DNA of 64,000 nt, from positions 1 to 64,000 of the forward strand of contig JAIWND010000023.1 of the NCBI GenBank assembly GCA_025330725.1, read 5' to 3'. A model generated the notes under the pieces. It did no database searches. It had not been told where the DNA came from and was given only the letters and a program-made list of their open reading frames with translations. Numbering within the stretch: the stretch's first letter is position 1; each line of letters opens with the position of its first letter. This DNA comes from Chlamydoabsidia padenii. Its lineage: Eukaryota > Mucoromycota > Mucoromycetes > Mucorales > Cunninghamellaceae. A program made the position numbers and the translations under genes. Below are positions 1-10,731 of this stretch, in pieces.

Positions 1-339
1 TCTTTGGATGGTGTTGGAAAATCGACCTTTGACATCTCTTTGGCTTCTACTCGTCGATTGGGTACTATAGTCTCGTTTGGTAATGCATCTGGTCCTGTAC
101 CTCCCATCAACCTCTCCGTCTTGTCCCAGAAGAACCACCGATTGTTGCGACCTACTCTCTACAACTATTTGACAACCCGTGAAGAATCCCGAAAATGGTT
201 TGATGAATTGTTTGCTCTGATCAAGGATGGTGCCCTCAAATTCCATATCCACAAGGTATACGATCTCAAGGATGCACCACAAGCCCACCATGATTTGCAA
301 GCAAGACTTACTACTGGTAAACTACTCATCAGACCCTAA
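1..339 (+). CDS. NADPH:quinone oxidoreductase (zeta-crystallin-like), 3' part only
   Basis: Only the C-terminal 112 residues are present; the frame is open to base 1, so the gene begins outside the window. The protein belongs to the medium-chain dehydrogenase/reductase superfamily. What is visible is the end of the Rossmann domain (a segment reading RRLGTIVSFGNASGPVPP, typical of quinone reductases) followed by the closing catalytic-domain segment with the family-typical ending that has an H-K-V-Y-D-L-K-D-A-P-Q-A-H-x-D-L run and a final T-G-K-L-L-I. Family members such as yeast Zta1 reduce quinones with NADPH in the cytosol. The N-terminal half, including the cofactor-binding glycine motif, is not in the window. 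Stop codon TAA at 337-339; an AATAAA signal lies at 434-439. Confidence 0.85.
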   Translation, partial: SLDGVGKSTFDISLASTRRLGTIVSFGNASGPVPPINLSVLSQKNHRLLRPTLYNYLTTREESRKWFDELFALIKDGALKFHIHKVYDLKDAPQAHHDLQARLTTGKLLIRP

Positions 340-749
340 GGACAATGGATTTTGGTTATTATAATGTCTAGTCAGAATAGCTTATCATTACTAGACATAG
401 TTTTTATTTTGGGACTCGGTCCACTTCTATTTGAATAAAATCAGTTTATTTGCACAACACAACACAAATTGCCACTACACAGTATAAAACAAGACAGGTC
501 GGACAAAACATAAAGCTTTTATTGAATCAATATCTATTTTATAAAGAAGAGTATATATGTAAGGATGATGTGTGGGGTTAAAAACTATAAAAGAGCAAGG
601 CATGTATTATTAACAACTAAATTAAACTAAAACAAATCGCCTAGATCCAATAAAAAAAGTCGAAGGGTACATTAGAGTTTCGTTTGTTGCAGTTTAATAG
701 ATGTTTTTCGTTGTTGTTTTCATTATTGTTGTTGATGATAATGTTGTAT
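340..749. other. Convergent 3' intergenic region
   Basis: AT-rich DNA between two convergent genes. It holds an AATAAA at 434-439 (plus strand) and its reverse complement near 518-523, which could serve polyadenylation. No coding sequence or repeat seen. Confidence 0.5.
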
Positions 750-917
750 CTAGTTCTTGCTAGCTTCCAATTTGGCGTAATAAGCATCACGTCGTTGGAC
801 GTTAGGGACATGGTACAAGTTCCACCAAACAGCACCGGCAGCGGCACCGAGAGTGAGAGAGATGGTGAGATCCTTGAAGAATTGGTTTCGAAGTTTACCA
901 GTGATGGGAGCAATCAT
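750..917 (-). CDS. COX9: Cytochrome c oxidase subunit VIIa (COX9-like)
   Basis: A single-exon 55-residue protein, short enough to be missed by automatic ORF callers. It starts MIAPITGKLRNQFFKDL, which matches the opening of yeast Cox9 (subunit VIIa), then has one transmembrane segment (about residues 17-33, rich in Leu/Gly/Ala and ending in two Trp) and a basic tail with R-R-D-A-Y-Y-A-K-L. The family is a nuclear-encoded structural subunit of mitochondrial complex IV, one helix in the inner membrane. Length is as expected (yeast 59). The start is the only ATG that gives the conserved N-terminus. About 120 bp upstream lies GCGGAATTTGAAA (1036-1048), a copy of the recurrent promoter motif. Identification rests on whole-protein resemblance and is strong. 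Confidence 0.88.
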   Translation of the reverse strand: MIAPITGKLRNQFFKDLTISLTLGAAAGAVWWNLYHVPNVQRRDAYYAKLEASKN

Positions 918-1595
918 GTTGATAAGAGAGTGGGGAGGAAAAAGTGGAAGAAGAATTTGTTTTGGACCCGGCTATTTTTCATGGTTTCTTTTTTTCATCA
1001 CTGTGACGTCCCAAAGGATTAAAAAAAAAAAAAAAGCGGAATTTGAAAACTGAGACGCCTGATTCTTTTTGCACACCCTGTCATCAATGCATCGTGTCCT
1101 CTTGAATAACCTAGTTGGATCATTGCCATTGTGAGGGTATGAATAAAATAGTGGGGATATGGTGTAGATTTGAACCATCTCTTTTTACAGTCTTGTTTCT
1201 CCTATGAATCATCCACCTTTTCTTCGTTTCTCACTAACTATGCTGCTAAACACCTTACGTTAACTTTATATCAGTCTCAAAAGCATGATTATGCATTAAT
1301 GTATGTTTAAACAGAATCTGATTGAAACGCCCACATTCTGTCAAAAGAGCTTTTCACTTGCAGTGGCCAGGGACACCCGATTGAGAAATTTAAACCCCGT
1401 CTTATTTTTTTGTTTGAAAGATGGATTTTCCCCACTTTTTTTCTTTTTCTTTTTCTTTCCCTTCTTTCTTTTGATATATCCCCTCCTTTCCAACAGTTTG
1501 TAATATATTCTTTTACTTTTTATTACCATATACTCCTTCATCCTCCTAGTCATTGTGTACGACTTTAATTTATATCCAAACACTAAAGTAAAACT
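918..1595. other. Divergent intergenic/promoter region
   Basis: Separates divergent cox9 and vps1-like genes. Contains the GCGGAATTTGAAA motif at 1036-1048, a related AAATTTAAACCCCG around 1387-1400, and a T-rich tract at about 1405-1475 before the vps1-like ATG. No gene seen. Confidence 0.5.
1036..1048 (-). promoter_or_regulatory. Recurrent promoter motif upstream of cox9
   Basis: GCGGAATTTGAAA on the plus strand (TTTCAAATTCCGC in the sense of the gene), about 120 bp before the cox9 ATG. One of more than a dozen similar sites in the window. Function is inferred from recurrence only. Confidence 0.45.
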
Positions 1596-4400
1596 ATGGA
1601 TGATCTTATACAACTGACCAACAAGCTACAAACTGTCGTGTCTTCCATCAGCACACATGAAACCTTGGACTTGCCTCAAATCGTGGTGGTTGGAGCTCAA
1701 TCCTCTGGCAAATCATCAGTATTGGAAACCATTGTCCAACGTGATTTCCTTCCTCGTGGCAGTGGTATTGTGACCCGACGACCTTTGGTACTCCAACTCA
1801 TCACCAACCGGCAACCTGACGCTGCGGAATATGGTGAATTCTTACACACTCAAGATAGAAAATTCTTTGACTTTGCTGAAATTCGTAGGGAAATCGAAAG
1901 GGAAACAAGTCGTTTGGCTGGGGATAACAAGGGGATCTCTCGGATGCCTATTCATCTACGCATCTACTCGCCCAAAGTATTGACTTTGACTTTGGTAGAT
2001 TTGCCAGGTTTGACAAAGGTAAGAAGAAGAAAGAAGAAGAAGAAAGATTGCAACAAAGGATTCTTTACTGATATTATGTTTTTTGTATAGATTCCTATAG
2101 GTAAAACGATAACTAGTTGTGGTTGATGTATAGGAAACAAGGTCGTGTGGTGGGTGACGTGCCATTCTAAACATCTCTTCTTATTATAATTACAGGCGAC
2201 CAACCTACTGATATCGAAAAGCAAATCCGTAACCTCTTGATGGATTATGTCACCAAACCTAATAGGTAAGTACTTGTCCAAACTTGATTCTATATGTGAT
2301 AATAATTTGCTAATTAATTAATGATGGTTTTTATATAGTATCATTCTAGCGGTGACTCCTGCAAATATGGATTTGGTGAATTCTGACAGTTTGAAATTGG
2401 CACGACAAGTAGATCCTGAAGGTATGGTATTGAATAAGGGCCGAAGGTTGGTGTGAAGAAGGAAATTAACTTGATCATTCACTTTCTTTTAGGTAAACGG
2501 ACGATCGGTGTATTGACCAAACTCGATTTGATGGATGCTGGTACCAATGCACTTGATATACTGACTGGGAGATCCTACCCTCTCAAACTTGGGTTCATTG
2601 GTATTGTAAACCGAAGTCAACAAGACATCTTGACCAACAAACCTATGGCAGAAGCACTCAAGGCGGAAAACGACTTTTTCAGACAACATCCTTCATACCG
2701 CGCCATTGCAACAAGATGTGGGACCCAATACCTCACCAAACAACTCAATCAAATTCTCTTCAATCACATCAAGGACAAACTGCCTGAACTTAGGACAAAG
2801 CTTAGTTCCTTAATCACACAAACTCAACACGAACTTGCTCAATATGGAGATCCTGCTTTGACAACTGGCACAATGCATCGGGTATAGGAAAAAAAAAAAA
2901 AAAAAGGCAAAAGGGTATATGGGATGGGGTATTGATCAAAGTTGTCTTTTTTTATATATAGGGATCTTTGATATTAAGGCTTTTGACCAAATTTGCTAAT
3001 GATTTTGTCGCTGCTATTGATGGTACATCCTCTGAAATGTCAACTAAAGAACTGTAAGTGCAATATAAAGTATATATGGGCTACTATAAACTAATACTTT
3101 CTTTAATAGGTGTGGTGGGGCTAGAATATACTATATCTTCAACAATGTATTTGGTAATGCTCTTATTGCTATTCCTCCTTGCGCCAATTTAAACAACAAT
3201 GATATTCGAACGGCAATCCGTAACTCAACTGGACCAAGACCATCCTTGTTTGTACCGGAAATTGCTTTTGATCTCCTGGTGAAACCACAAATCAAGTTAT
3301 TGGAAACTCCTAGTTTACGGTGTGTGGAACTGGTTTACGAAGAATTGATGAAGATTTGCCATAACTCTGGTGACAAGGTATGTACACTAAATAAAGAAGA
3401 CCACGATAAAGATAATTAACACAACTCATCTTACTTGTCTTTCAGGAACTGATGCGCTATCCGAAATTACAGGCTAAATTAGTTGAAGTGGTTGCGGAAC
3501 TACTACGGGAAAGATTGGGACCCACCTCGGCTTATGTGGAAAGTTTGATTGCCATCGAACGTGCTTATATCAACACCAATCATCCTGACTTTATGGGTGC
3601 TGCCGGGGCTATGACTAATCTGGAAACCGAAACGAGGAAAAAGAAGAAACAAGAAAACAGCAGCAGTAGCAAACGTAGACTTACTCGACAACCCAGCGTG
3701 AACAGTGTCTCTAGTATGGTCCGAGCTAATGGTGCGTATACGGATGATGACAACAAATCAACGACGACAACAACTATGGATGGTGGATCTTCTTATCGAG
3801 GAGGTGGACATGGTCAGCAACAAGATTCCTTCCTCAATTATTTCTTTGGTGGAGCAAGCAAAGCAGAACGTCCGGCTTTAGGTAGTGGATCTCCTGAAAT
3901 GACCAATGGTATGTCTCCTCATCAACATTATGCACCTACAATGTCTGTCAGCAGTCTGATGGAAAGCGAAATCGAAAAGAAAATGGAACATGTGACAATT
4001 CAAAATGGCAATGGTGAAGAATCAACATATCCTGTGTCTGATAGAGAAGAAATTGAAACACAACTCATCCGTAAGTTAAAGATAAAAGTAAAAAATAAAT
4101 ACAAAGTATAACAAGGTAAAACCTCTTACTCATTTTGACTATGTAGGTACATTGATCACCAATTACTTTAACATTGTCAGAAAAAACATCCAGGATCTTG
4201 TCCCCAAGTCGATTATGCATTTACTTGTCAATCATTCGAGGGAATCTGTACAGAATCGGTTGGTGACATCTTTATATAAACGGGAACTCTTTGACGAACT
4301 ACTACAAGAAGACGAAGCCATGGCAATTGAACGATCCAAATGTAAACAACTACTAGATGTTTATAAGCAAGCATTTGACGTAGTGAATAGCGCAGTATAA
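1596..4400 (+). CDS. VPS1: Dynamin-related GTPase, Vps1 type
   Basis: Nine exons: 1596-2018, 2091-2100, 2196-2265, 2339-2421, 2493-2881, 2962-3053, 3110-3377, 3446-4070, 4147-4400; 737 residues, frame kept throughout. The N-terminal GTPase domain shows the P-loop GAQSSGKSS, the switch threonine region ([10 protein letters not shown]), DLPG and TKLD. The middle domain and a C-terminal GED ([11 protein letters not shown]...) follow, with a poorly conserved Ser/Thr-rich insert B (about residues 520-620). There is no PH or proline-rich domain, as in yeast Vps1, which works in vacuolar/endosomal membrane fission and peroxisome division. The second exon is only 10 nt and supplies I-P-I-G after the T-K of the G3 loop; without it the conserved loop is broken. 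An AATAAA-like site follows at about 4456. Confidence 0.95.
2091..2100 (+). other. 10-nt microexon of the vps1-like gene
   Basis: ATTCCTATAG flanked by TTGTATAG (acceptor) and GTAAAA (donor). It encodes I-P-I plus the first base of the next Gly codon; with its neighbours it gives L-T-K-I-P-I-G-D-Q-P, which fits the conserved dynamin sequence T-K-V-P-V-G-D-Q-P. Confidence 0.8.
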
Positions 4401-4639
4401 ATCAATATAGATATAGACATGGATAAATTATAGTTAGTTTATTTTTGTCCAAATGAAATAAACATTATTCTACCTACCTATTAAATACACCTGTTACACA
4501 ACTGTTGATACTACATTGACTGATAATGGGGATGATCTTACTTTTTGCCCCTGTCTTCCACTATAATGGTTACACAAGAATCCCACTATGGTAAAAATAG
4601 AGAAATTGCAGTCTAGCTCTTTTTTTCCTTCTTCTTCCC

Positions 4640-4675
<36 letters not shown>

Positions 4676-4708
4676 CCATTATTCCCTCCCTCCTTCTTTT
4701 ACTAAACA
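4401..4708. other. Intergenic with 34-nt poly(T)
   Basis: Spacer between co-directional genes. A T34 run at 4642-4675 lies just before the next ATG, a pyrimidine-rich leader seen at several genes here. No coding potential on either strand. Confidence 0.5.
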
Positions 4709-6247
4709 ATGGGTCGTGGTGAAAAGGTGGATTATCGTATATCTATGCTTGTTGTATTATGCAAGGATTGTAATCAAGATGTAGGACTCTATCCTGGTAA
4801 GTCTCTAATATTCAAAAGAAATCTGGCATTCAATTTTAATTATCTCTTCTTCCTCCCTCAAAAAAACAAAAACAAAAAAAAAAAACATAGCTCGTCATCA
4901 ATGTCAAGTAGAACGACCTCCTTTACCACCTTTGCCTCCTCTTCCTGTTGATTTAGAAAAGGATGCTACCTTACCACCACCGACCATATCACGTAAGGCA
5001 TCCTCTCCTGGTCTCTCACGATTTGCTTCTACTCGGTCCACGACTGAACAACCAATAACAAGAGCACAATCAACTTCAAGATGGTCTCCTTCCTCTCGGT
5101 TTGGCAGGTCGACGAACAGTAAAACCAACTCGCCAACTGAAGAAAAAGAAGACACTAGCTATTTTGACCACTTCTCGGCTCATTTACCCGATACTTCTGC
5201 CGAACAATCAACTCCTACCAGTCTCAAGAAGAAATGGGGTGGCTCAATCAGACAAAACGAAAAATGGAAACAGCTCAATGACAAAGGTAAGTGAACACCT
5301 TATGATGAACCTCTTTTTTTTTTTTTTTTACTCATCTTTTTTTTTTTGTTCTTGACATAGTGGATCAACAAAAACAACAACAGTCAAGTCCGAAGCTCTG
5401 GAAAAGGCTCGTCCAAGCTACTCAAAACATGACAATACAAGATGACCAAGGACCAGGTATAGTAGAAAGGGAGGGGAGATACACAGTCATCTAATCATCA
5501 AGTACTTCTTTCTACATAGAATCGGATGAATCAGATTGGGAAGGTGAATCACACATCTCTCGTATCCTGCGTCAATACCACGAACAAAAGCAACAGAAGC
5601 TTCCACCATGGCTTTTGACCGACCAAGCAAGATCATCCTACCAAGATACTTCATCATTGGATCGACAAACCTCACGACGCCGTTTATGGGACAACAATGC
5701 ACCAACGGCACGGGATCGGGAACTGGAAACTCTTCGACAAGACCAACGACGAACCAGTGCAAGACAACAAAGACCAACGATGATGCACGATAGTGACCAT
5801 AGTGATGATGTAGATGACTATCGATCACTAGATACACGTCAAGATGATTATCTCAATCGAAAGAACAAACGGCTGGAACGCATGCAATCTGCCCGACGAT
5901 GTATGGAGGATCAATACCGCGACAACAATGATGTTCAGCAAGAAGAAGGACGATCAAAAGTACATCGACAATACACTATGCAACGGGGGAGCAACAAGGT
6001 GGATGAAATCTTGACACTTCGCCAGGCTCGCCAGGCTGCTCTTTCTCGATCACGAAGCGATCGTGCCATCCGGTCGGCTTATAACCAACAAACAACGGAG
6101 GGATATAACATGACAGCAACTGAAATCACACCGACAAACTATCGATCTTTTATGAAACAAGACAAACCGCTGGACGATTTGACTTTACAAAGGCCGAAAC
6201 AGCGATATCTGGTACCTGAAAAAAGGGATGGACTGGGCCTTTTTTAA
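4709..6247 (+). CDS. Mso1/Sec1-binding-like protein with N-terminal Cys/His knuckle
   Basis: Four exons: 4709-4796, 4891-5286, 5361-5456, 5520-6247; 435 residues. Near the N-terminus C18, C21, H32 and C34 form a CxxC-x10-HxC pattern that could bind one zinc ion, followed by a proline-rich P-P-L-P-P-L-P-P-L-P stretch. About residues 194-227 is an acidic segment leading to R-I-L-R-Q-Y-H-E-Q-K...L-P-P-W-L-L, which resembles the short Sec1-binding region of fungal Mso1 (exocytic SNARE regulation). This match is from memory of the family pattern, not a search. The remainder is low-complexity, rich in Gln, Arg, Asp and Ser, with many R-R and Q-R pairs and predicted disorder. The first intron ends in an A-rich tract (AAAAACATAG) rather than a pyrimidine tract. 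Confidence 0.6.
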
Positions 6248-6876
6248 TAATAGTGATAGTGATAGTATGTTTTAGTAGTAGTTATTCCATTCTAGTTATC
6301 TTATATTTAATAAAATATGGGTTTGTTACTTGTGCTAAACAGTAGATATAAAATGACGATGATGTGGGGGCCATCTCGAGAATCTCTATTCGGTCGACAG
6401 GGATCATCATCAGCACATGTATGATAACTACAAGTTGCTTTCGCCTGTGTTTGTTTGTTTCTTCTTCTTCTTTGGACTCTCTTAATCCTATTGTAATGAT
6501 ACTACGACCATAATTCATGCTACTTTTGATTTGTAGGAGCGGGGTTTGCATATTTTATTTTCGCAGGAAAGCAAAACGGTCGGATATGACAACTTGGCCC
6601 AACCCTTCAGTTTCACTTTCAATGCTTCCAGTGATGATCTACTTGTTTCCATCATGTGAAAACGGTTTGCTTATAATTATCTACTATGTTCATCAAGCTA
6701 ACCACCTCTTCCAAAATCCCTCTGTGAATTGATGAGCGGCATTTTAAATTTCGCCATAAAGAGACAAATAAATGATTTCCTTTCCTTTCCTTTCCTTTTT
6801 TATTTTATTTTAAAAAACAAAGCCCTCCCTTTCCAAAGTAATTAACCATCCTTTGTTTAACATTGTATTCTTCTTG
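6248..6876. other. Intergenic; degraded 5' end of the Pho88-like gene
   Basis: Contains a (CCTTT)n run at about 6777-6798 and TTTTAAATTTCGCC at about 6742-6755 (motif-like). In the frame of the following Pho88-like sequence, codons from 6841 (I-N-H-P-L-F-N-I-V-F-F-L) continue the family homology upstream of the first ATG, but no in-frame start codon precedes them. Confidence 0.45.
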
Positions 6877-7635
6877 ATGGCACGACAAGTAACAAAAGTC
6901 CTTCCCTTAGAGGATAGCTCTTACTTATGGGGTCTTCGTGGTCTTTACTATGGCGCTTAAATCACCATCGTCTTGTAAAATCTATATATCATCCAGATCA
7001 TCGAGAAGAAGAATGGTAAGTAAAGAAAAGAAAAAGGGGTGGGCAAATGGAAGTAGAGAAGTATAGAGGTATGTATTAACTTATTAACATGGTTTCTTGT
7101 TTAATGCTGGTTATATAGATCAAACTGTTTTACGGCACGTTGAACCAGCAAAGCCAACGTGGGATGGAACGACTTCAAAGGACAGTTTAATAGTAACGAG
7201 CTTTGCCGGTAAGTTGAAAACAATAAAAGGAGGAGGAGATAAAGTCACGTCGATGCAAACGTTGGAATAATGGAAGACTAACAGCATCGAAACTTTTTTC
7301 TTTCTCTCTACTCGTGGAAATTCAATATAGAATACGACAAGAACGAAGTCTGGAAAGGATTGAAACAATCCGGGATTGGATTGGCTATGGTCACCTTCTT
7401 GCACTTCAAATTCGGCTATGTACAACCTTTGATTATCCAAGCGATCCTCGGATTCAAGATCTTCTTCACCACCAAAGAAGCTAGAATACACCTTTTTAAT
7501 CAATCAAACAGCAGCGGCGATTTGAAACGACCATTCCGTGTGGAATCACCCTTTGGCATGAATTCTCTAAATCCTCAACCCAAGACTGACAAGGCATCTA
7601 TCAAGAAGGCCGAAAGTGCAATCAAGGCGGATTAG
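6841..7635 (+). pseudogene. Pho88/SND3-like gene with two in-frame TAA codons
   Basis: Exons 6841-7015, 7119-7208 and 7331-7635 read as a Pho88 (Snd3) protein, an ER membrane protein of the SRP-independent targeting route first described in phosphate transport. Visible are the N-terminal membrane segment, L-P-L-E-D (family: I-x-x-D/E-D), E-K-K-N-D-Q-T-V-L-R-H-V-E-P (family: K-N-D-x-T-x-x-K-Y-V-E-P), the segment ending F-K-F-G-Y-V-Q-P-L-I-I-Q, and the C-terminal R-I-H-L-F...G-D-L-K-R-P-F...K-T-D-K. In this frame TAA occurs at 6958-6960 and 6976-6978, both where a Gln (CAA) is plausible, and the conserved N-terminus lacks an ATG (first ATG 6877). Splice sites and downstream frame are intact, so decay would be recent, or the stops are sequence errors. 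Alternatively only a short product is made. Confidence 0.6.
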
Positions 7636-7738
7636 TTTATAGTTGATTAGTTTAGTTTTAATAGACACATACCTATCCCATCCTCATTATCCTTTTGAAT
7701 AATCCAATAGCATCTTTTTACCCATCCCATCCCCATTA

Positions 7739-7777
<39 letters not shown>

Positions 7778-8656
7778 TTTGTAGTAAAATAAATCAATAG
7801 TATCTTTATTAAACATTAAAAGGGATAAATTATAATAATACAGATGAAGTTGTGGACATAGCGATCAATCTGTGGAGCCAGGTGCAAAACTACGTTTATG
7901 ATGGGTTTGCTAGGAAGATCATGTCAATTAGCGCCCGACCAGGAAAGAAGCCAAACTTGTGTGAAGAGAAGTTCTTAAGTAACATAGACAAATATAAAGT
8001 GATTAAACAGATATACATTGCCTCACCCTCCTTTTTTTTTTTTTGTAACATCACCTAATACACCAAGTCGATCAAGTGTGTAGTTACAAAGAGCCAAAAT
8101 TGAGATCATGAGAAGATGTTCGTCTTGAAAAGTGCCTACCCCAAGCAGCTTAAAAAAGCTGGAAGGGCATGCCATGAGCAGGAGATAACGGGACGCATTA
8201 AGGAGATGGAGAATATAGTTTCAACCATCACAGTTCATAGAGCAGACTTTCGATAGAAAGAATGGACAGGCAGAATACGAAGCGAAATAACCCGGAAACA
8301 GTCTCCTTTCCTATATACACAAGTGTGAGTGAGTAAGATGAAGTGTTAGTATAATATCACGGATTTGGTGGATATCTATGCAATCGACTCTTTTTATAAT
8401 GCATACCCTGAGCATTCCAATAAAACGCGTTCAATTTTGTCCTTTAAGCTAAACCCAATACCATCCAGGAGTTTTCGCTGACTTTCAGAGAGACAAAGCA
8501 TCAGTTGTTTGTTCGATGGAGAGCCCTTTTCGTACCTATAGCAATGATACAATAAAAATAAAATCTCATAAGCATTTAGTTAAGTATACCATCATTATCA
8601 TTGTCTTACCAAATAAAGGATAGTAAACCTGTTGAGGCACTGAAGTATTTGAAGAT
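7636..8656. other. Intergenic, long poly(T), no confident gene
   Basis: T35 run at 7742-7776. Short open frames at 7852-8058 and 8116-8256 (46 residues, starting MFVLKSAYPKQLKK) have no recognised features; the second has ordinary protein-like composition and could be a gene remnant. Nothing else seen. Confidence 0.35.
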
Positions 8657-9692
8657 TTATATGATATGTTCAGCAAATGGAGTTTGTTCATTTGGTAGTA
8701 TGATGTAGGGCGACTTGATGCAATTGGCGTAGTAGTCGTAAAGAGTGAAGAGGAGCAATCTATTATCTTGTCGGTCATCGCCATTATTTCCGGAATTTGC
8801 CTTGATGTCATGCAAGCGGTTTACGAATTCATCCAAGGTTCCATCCAAGCAAAGATTCAACAGGTTAAATAAGTCGATCTTTCTCCTGAAGCAGTGTAGT
8901 ACCCGTTGTTCTTCCATGTAAAGTTCGTATTCTTTTCGAGCGTGACCAAAGTATTTACTGCCAGAATGGGGACCAATCACCGCTACCAATATATCATCAA
9001 GTTTGTCCACATCATCGCTATTGATTCTTGGTTTATTGGTGGAGAGGGAGGGTGTCATGTTGGGAGGATGGAAGTTATACAACTTTTTGGCCTTTTTCAA
9101 TAATACGGAAGAAGAAGAAGAAGAAGTACTAGTTTCTAAAAAATATAAATGTTAATAAAAGTTGTTAACATGATATGACATGGGGGTTGTAGTTTTACCT
9201 GGTTCCATTTGGTCCTTGTTGGTGGTTTTCCTTTTGTTTTTGCTATTCTTATAAGTAGTATCAAAGAGTGAGTAGTGAGTAAAATATAATCACAACCATA
9301 ATACTTACCGAGATTTCATATACGTTCTTGGTCAAGTTGCTCCAGTTGTTGTAGTTGTCAGTGATATGGTCGGTGATTTTCCATTTGCTTCGTGTAAAAC
9401 TAATAAAACAATAAAGAAAAAAGGTTAGTACTGAATGAATTCATATTAATGTATAGTCATAATGTATGGTACCTGCCTTCAAATCAGAGAGTATTGATTC
9501 GCAAGGTTCTTTGACACCTTTCTTGTTCTTTTGTAGCCACAAGAGATCCTTTTCCATGAGTTGGCAGATTGCATTGAACGGCAGCTTGAGAATAACTTCG
9601 TAACGAGTAAAGGATTCGCGGAAGTTTCACCTCTTCGTCAAAACCGTAAGGAAATAATCTATTTCAGCATCTGATACCGTGGGAGGATTCAT
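8657..9692 (-). pseudogene. Unrecognised multi-exon gene, probably decayed at its 5' end
   Basis: Three exons join in frame on the minus strand with good splice sites: 9399-9309, 9247-9199 and 9135-8657. They encode about 205 residues beginning F-T-R-S-K-W-K-I-T-D-H-I, passing a basic KNKRK segment and a Ser run, and ending P-F-A-E-H-I-I. I do not recognise the family. An upstream exon (9692-9473) starting MNPPTVSDAEIDYFLTVLTK looks like the natural 5' part, but it has an in-frame TGA at 9629-9627 (CGA expected by reading) followed by good coding sequence (N-F-R-E-S-F-T-R-Y-E-V). Its phase does not match the next exon by one base. An ATTCAAATGCCGCC promoter-like motif sits at 9767-9780, 75 bp upstream of that ATG. 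Alternative: the upstream exon belongs to something else. Confidence 0.4.
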
Positions 9693-9766
9693 TGTTAGAA
9701 TAAAATAAGAAAGAGGAAGAGAGAAGGAGATTGTAAAAAAAAAAAATGTCAGGGCATCAAAATAAA

Positions 9767-9780
9767 ATTCAAATGCCGCC
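9767..9780 (-). promoter_or_regulatory. Recurrent promoter motif copy
   Basis: ATTCAAATGCCGCC, a variant of TTTCAAATCCCGC, 75 bp upstream of the ATG at 9692 of the probable decayed minus-strand gene. Supports the view that a real promoter existed here. Confidence 0.35.
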
Positions 9781-9922
9781 ACCGCCACATCTTTTTTAAC
9801 TTGCATAAAAGAAGATGATGAACGAGTTTCAACACAAGAAAGATAAATATAAAAAAAGCTATGTTATTGAATGTTAAAACAAATACACATTGTTTTATAC
9901 TTACCAGTTTGGATCAACTTCG

Positions 9923-10144
9923 TTAATATATACAGGAGTAGATGGGCGAAGCTGGGGATGTTTCCACACCGTTACTAATACACTCATGCATTTTTACCCT
10001 GAGCACGTCTTGGCTGTTCTCCTGCCCACATAGCTGGCCACCACGAATTGCTGAAATAGCTGATTCTAGTGTTGAATATAGAGCCGGATCTTGGCAAGTA
10101 ACAGTTGGAGTCAAAGTTACGTACAACAGAGGATCCACTACCAA
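9923..10144 (-). other. Possible exon or gene remnant
   Basis: A minus-strand open frame of about 73 residues beginning MVVDPLLYVTLTPTVTCQDP. A donor-like GTAAGT (reverse of ACTTAC at 9898-9903) follows it on the minus strand. No family recognised, and it cannot be joined convincingly to the neighbouring decayed gene. Low confidence that it is coding. Confidence 0.2.
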
Positions 10145-10731
10145 AAGAAAGGAAGTACTAGTTATAGTTTGAAAATATTGAATGAATGGAAATAGTATTA
10201 AAGCAAGAGAAAAAGAGACTTTTGCTCAGCGGCATTATTATATGCATCACAGCGGTGATTGAATATATAACAATCAAAATATAGCCATCAGACCACAGCA
10301 TTCGCCCCAGAGTACATGTAGTCAATCACACTTACCACCCAATAGACCCACTCCAAATGGCATTTAGTAAGGGCATATCAAAAGTATTTTTATTTTTTAT
10401 TTTGGGGTTCAAAAGTTAAAAGAGTGCCAGGAATCAGGGCCTTTTCAAAGATGGGTATACAAAAGCGAAGGTCAATAATGTGGAAGGAGCAATGATCCAA
10501 TTGGGATACTTCACAGGGTGACATTGTGCAACTTTACGGCTAAAACTGGGGAAATGAAGCGGCACCTAAAATGTTTTTTTTTTTTTTTTTTTTTCATTTT
10601 ATTGGCCATCTTTTTTTTCTTTTTCTTTGTTCTTCTTCTTCGTAACTTTATTTACTTGAATCTTATCCATATAATAAAAGGCCACTATTGATTAGCGACA
10701 ACGGACATCATCGACGACAAATCTTACAGCT
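10145..10731. other. Intergenic/promoter of arrestin-like gene
   Basis: AT-rich spacer with a T-run at about 10574-10594 and a T-rich segment to 10650 ahead of the arrestin-like ATG. No gene or repeat recognised. Confidence 0.45.

Noticed and set aside
641..1022. Longer frames overlapping cox9 on both strands
   Set aside because: The 55-residue COX9 frame is the only one with family conservation; the others are shadows of it.
6958..6978. Alternative genetic code (TAA as Gln)
   Set aside because: At least a dozen intact genes in the window, including Vps1, the NDPK-like gene and the Mso1-like gene, terminate naturally at TAA.
9923..10172. Plus-strand frame beginning MGEAGDVSTP
   Set aside because: Opposite strand is at least as open, no homology on either, no splice support on the plus strand.
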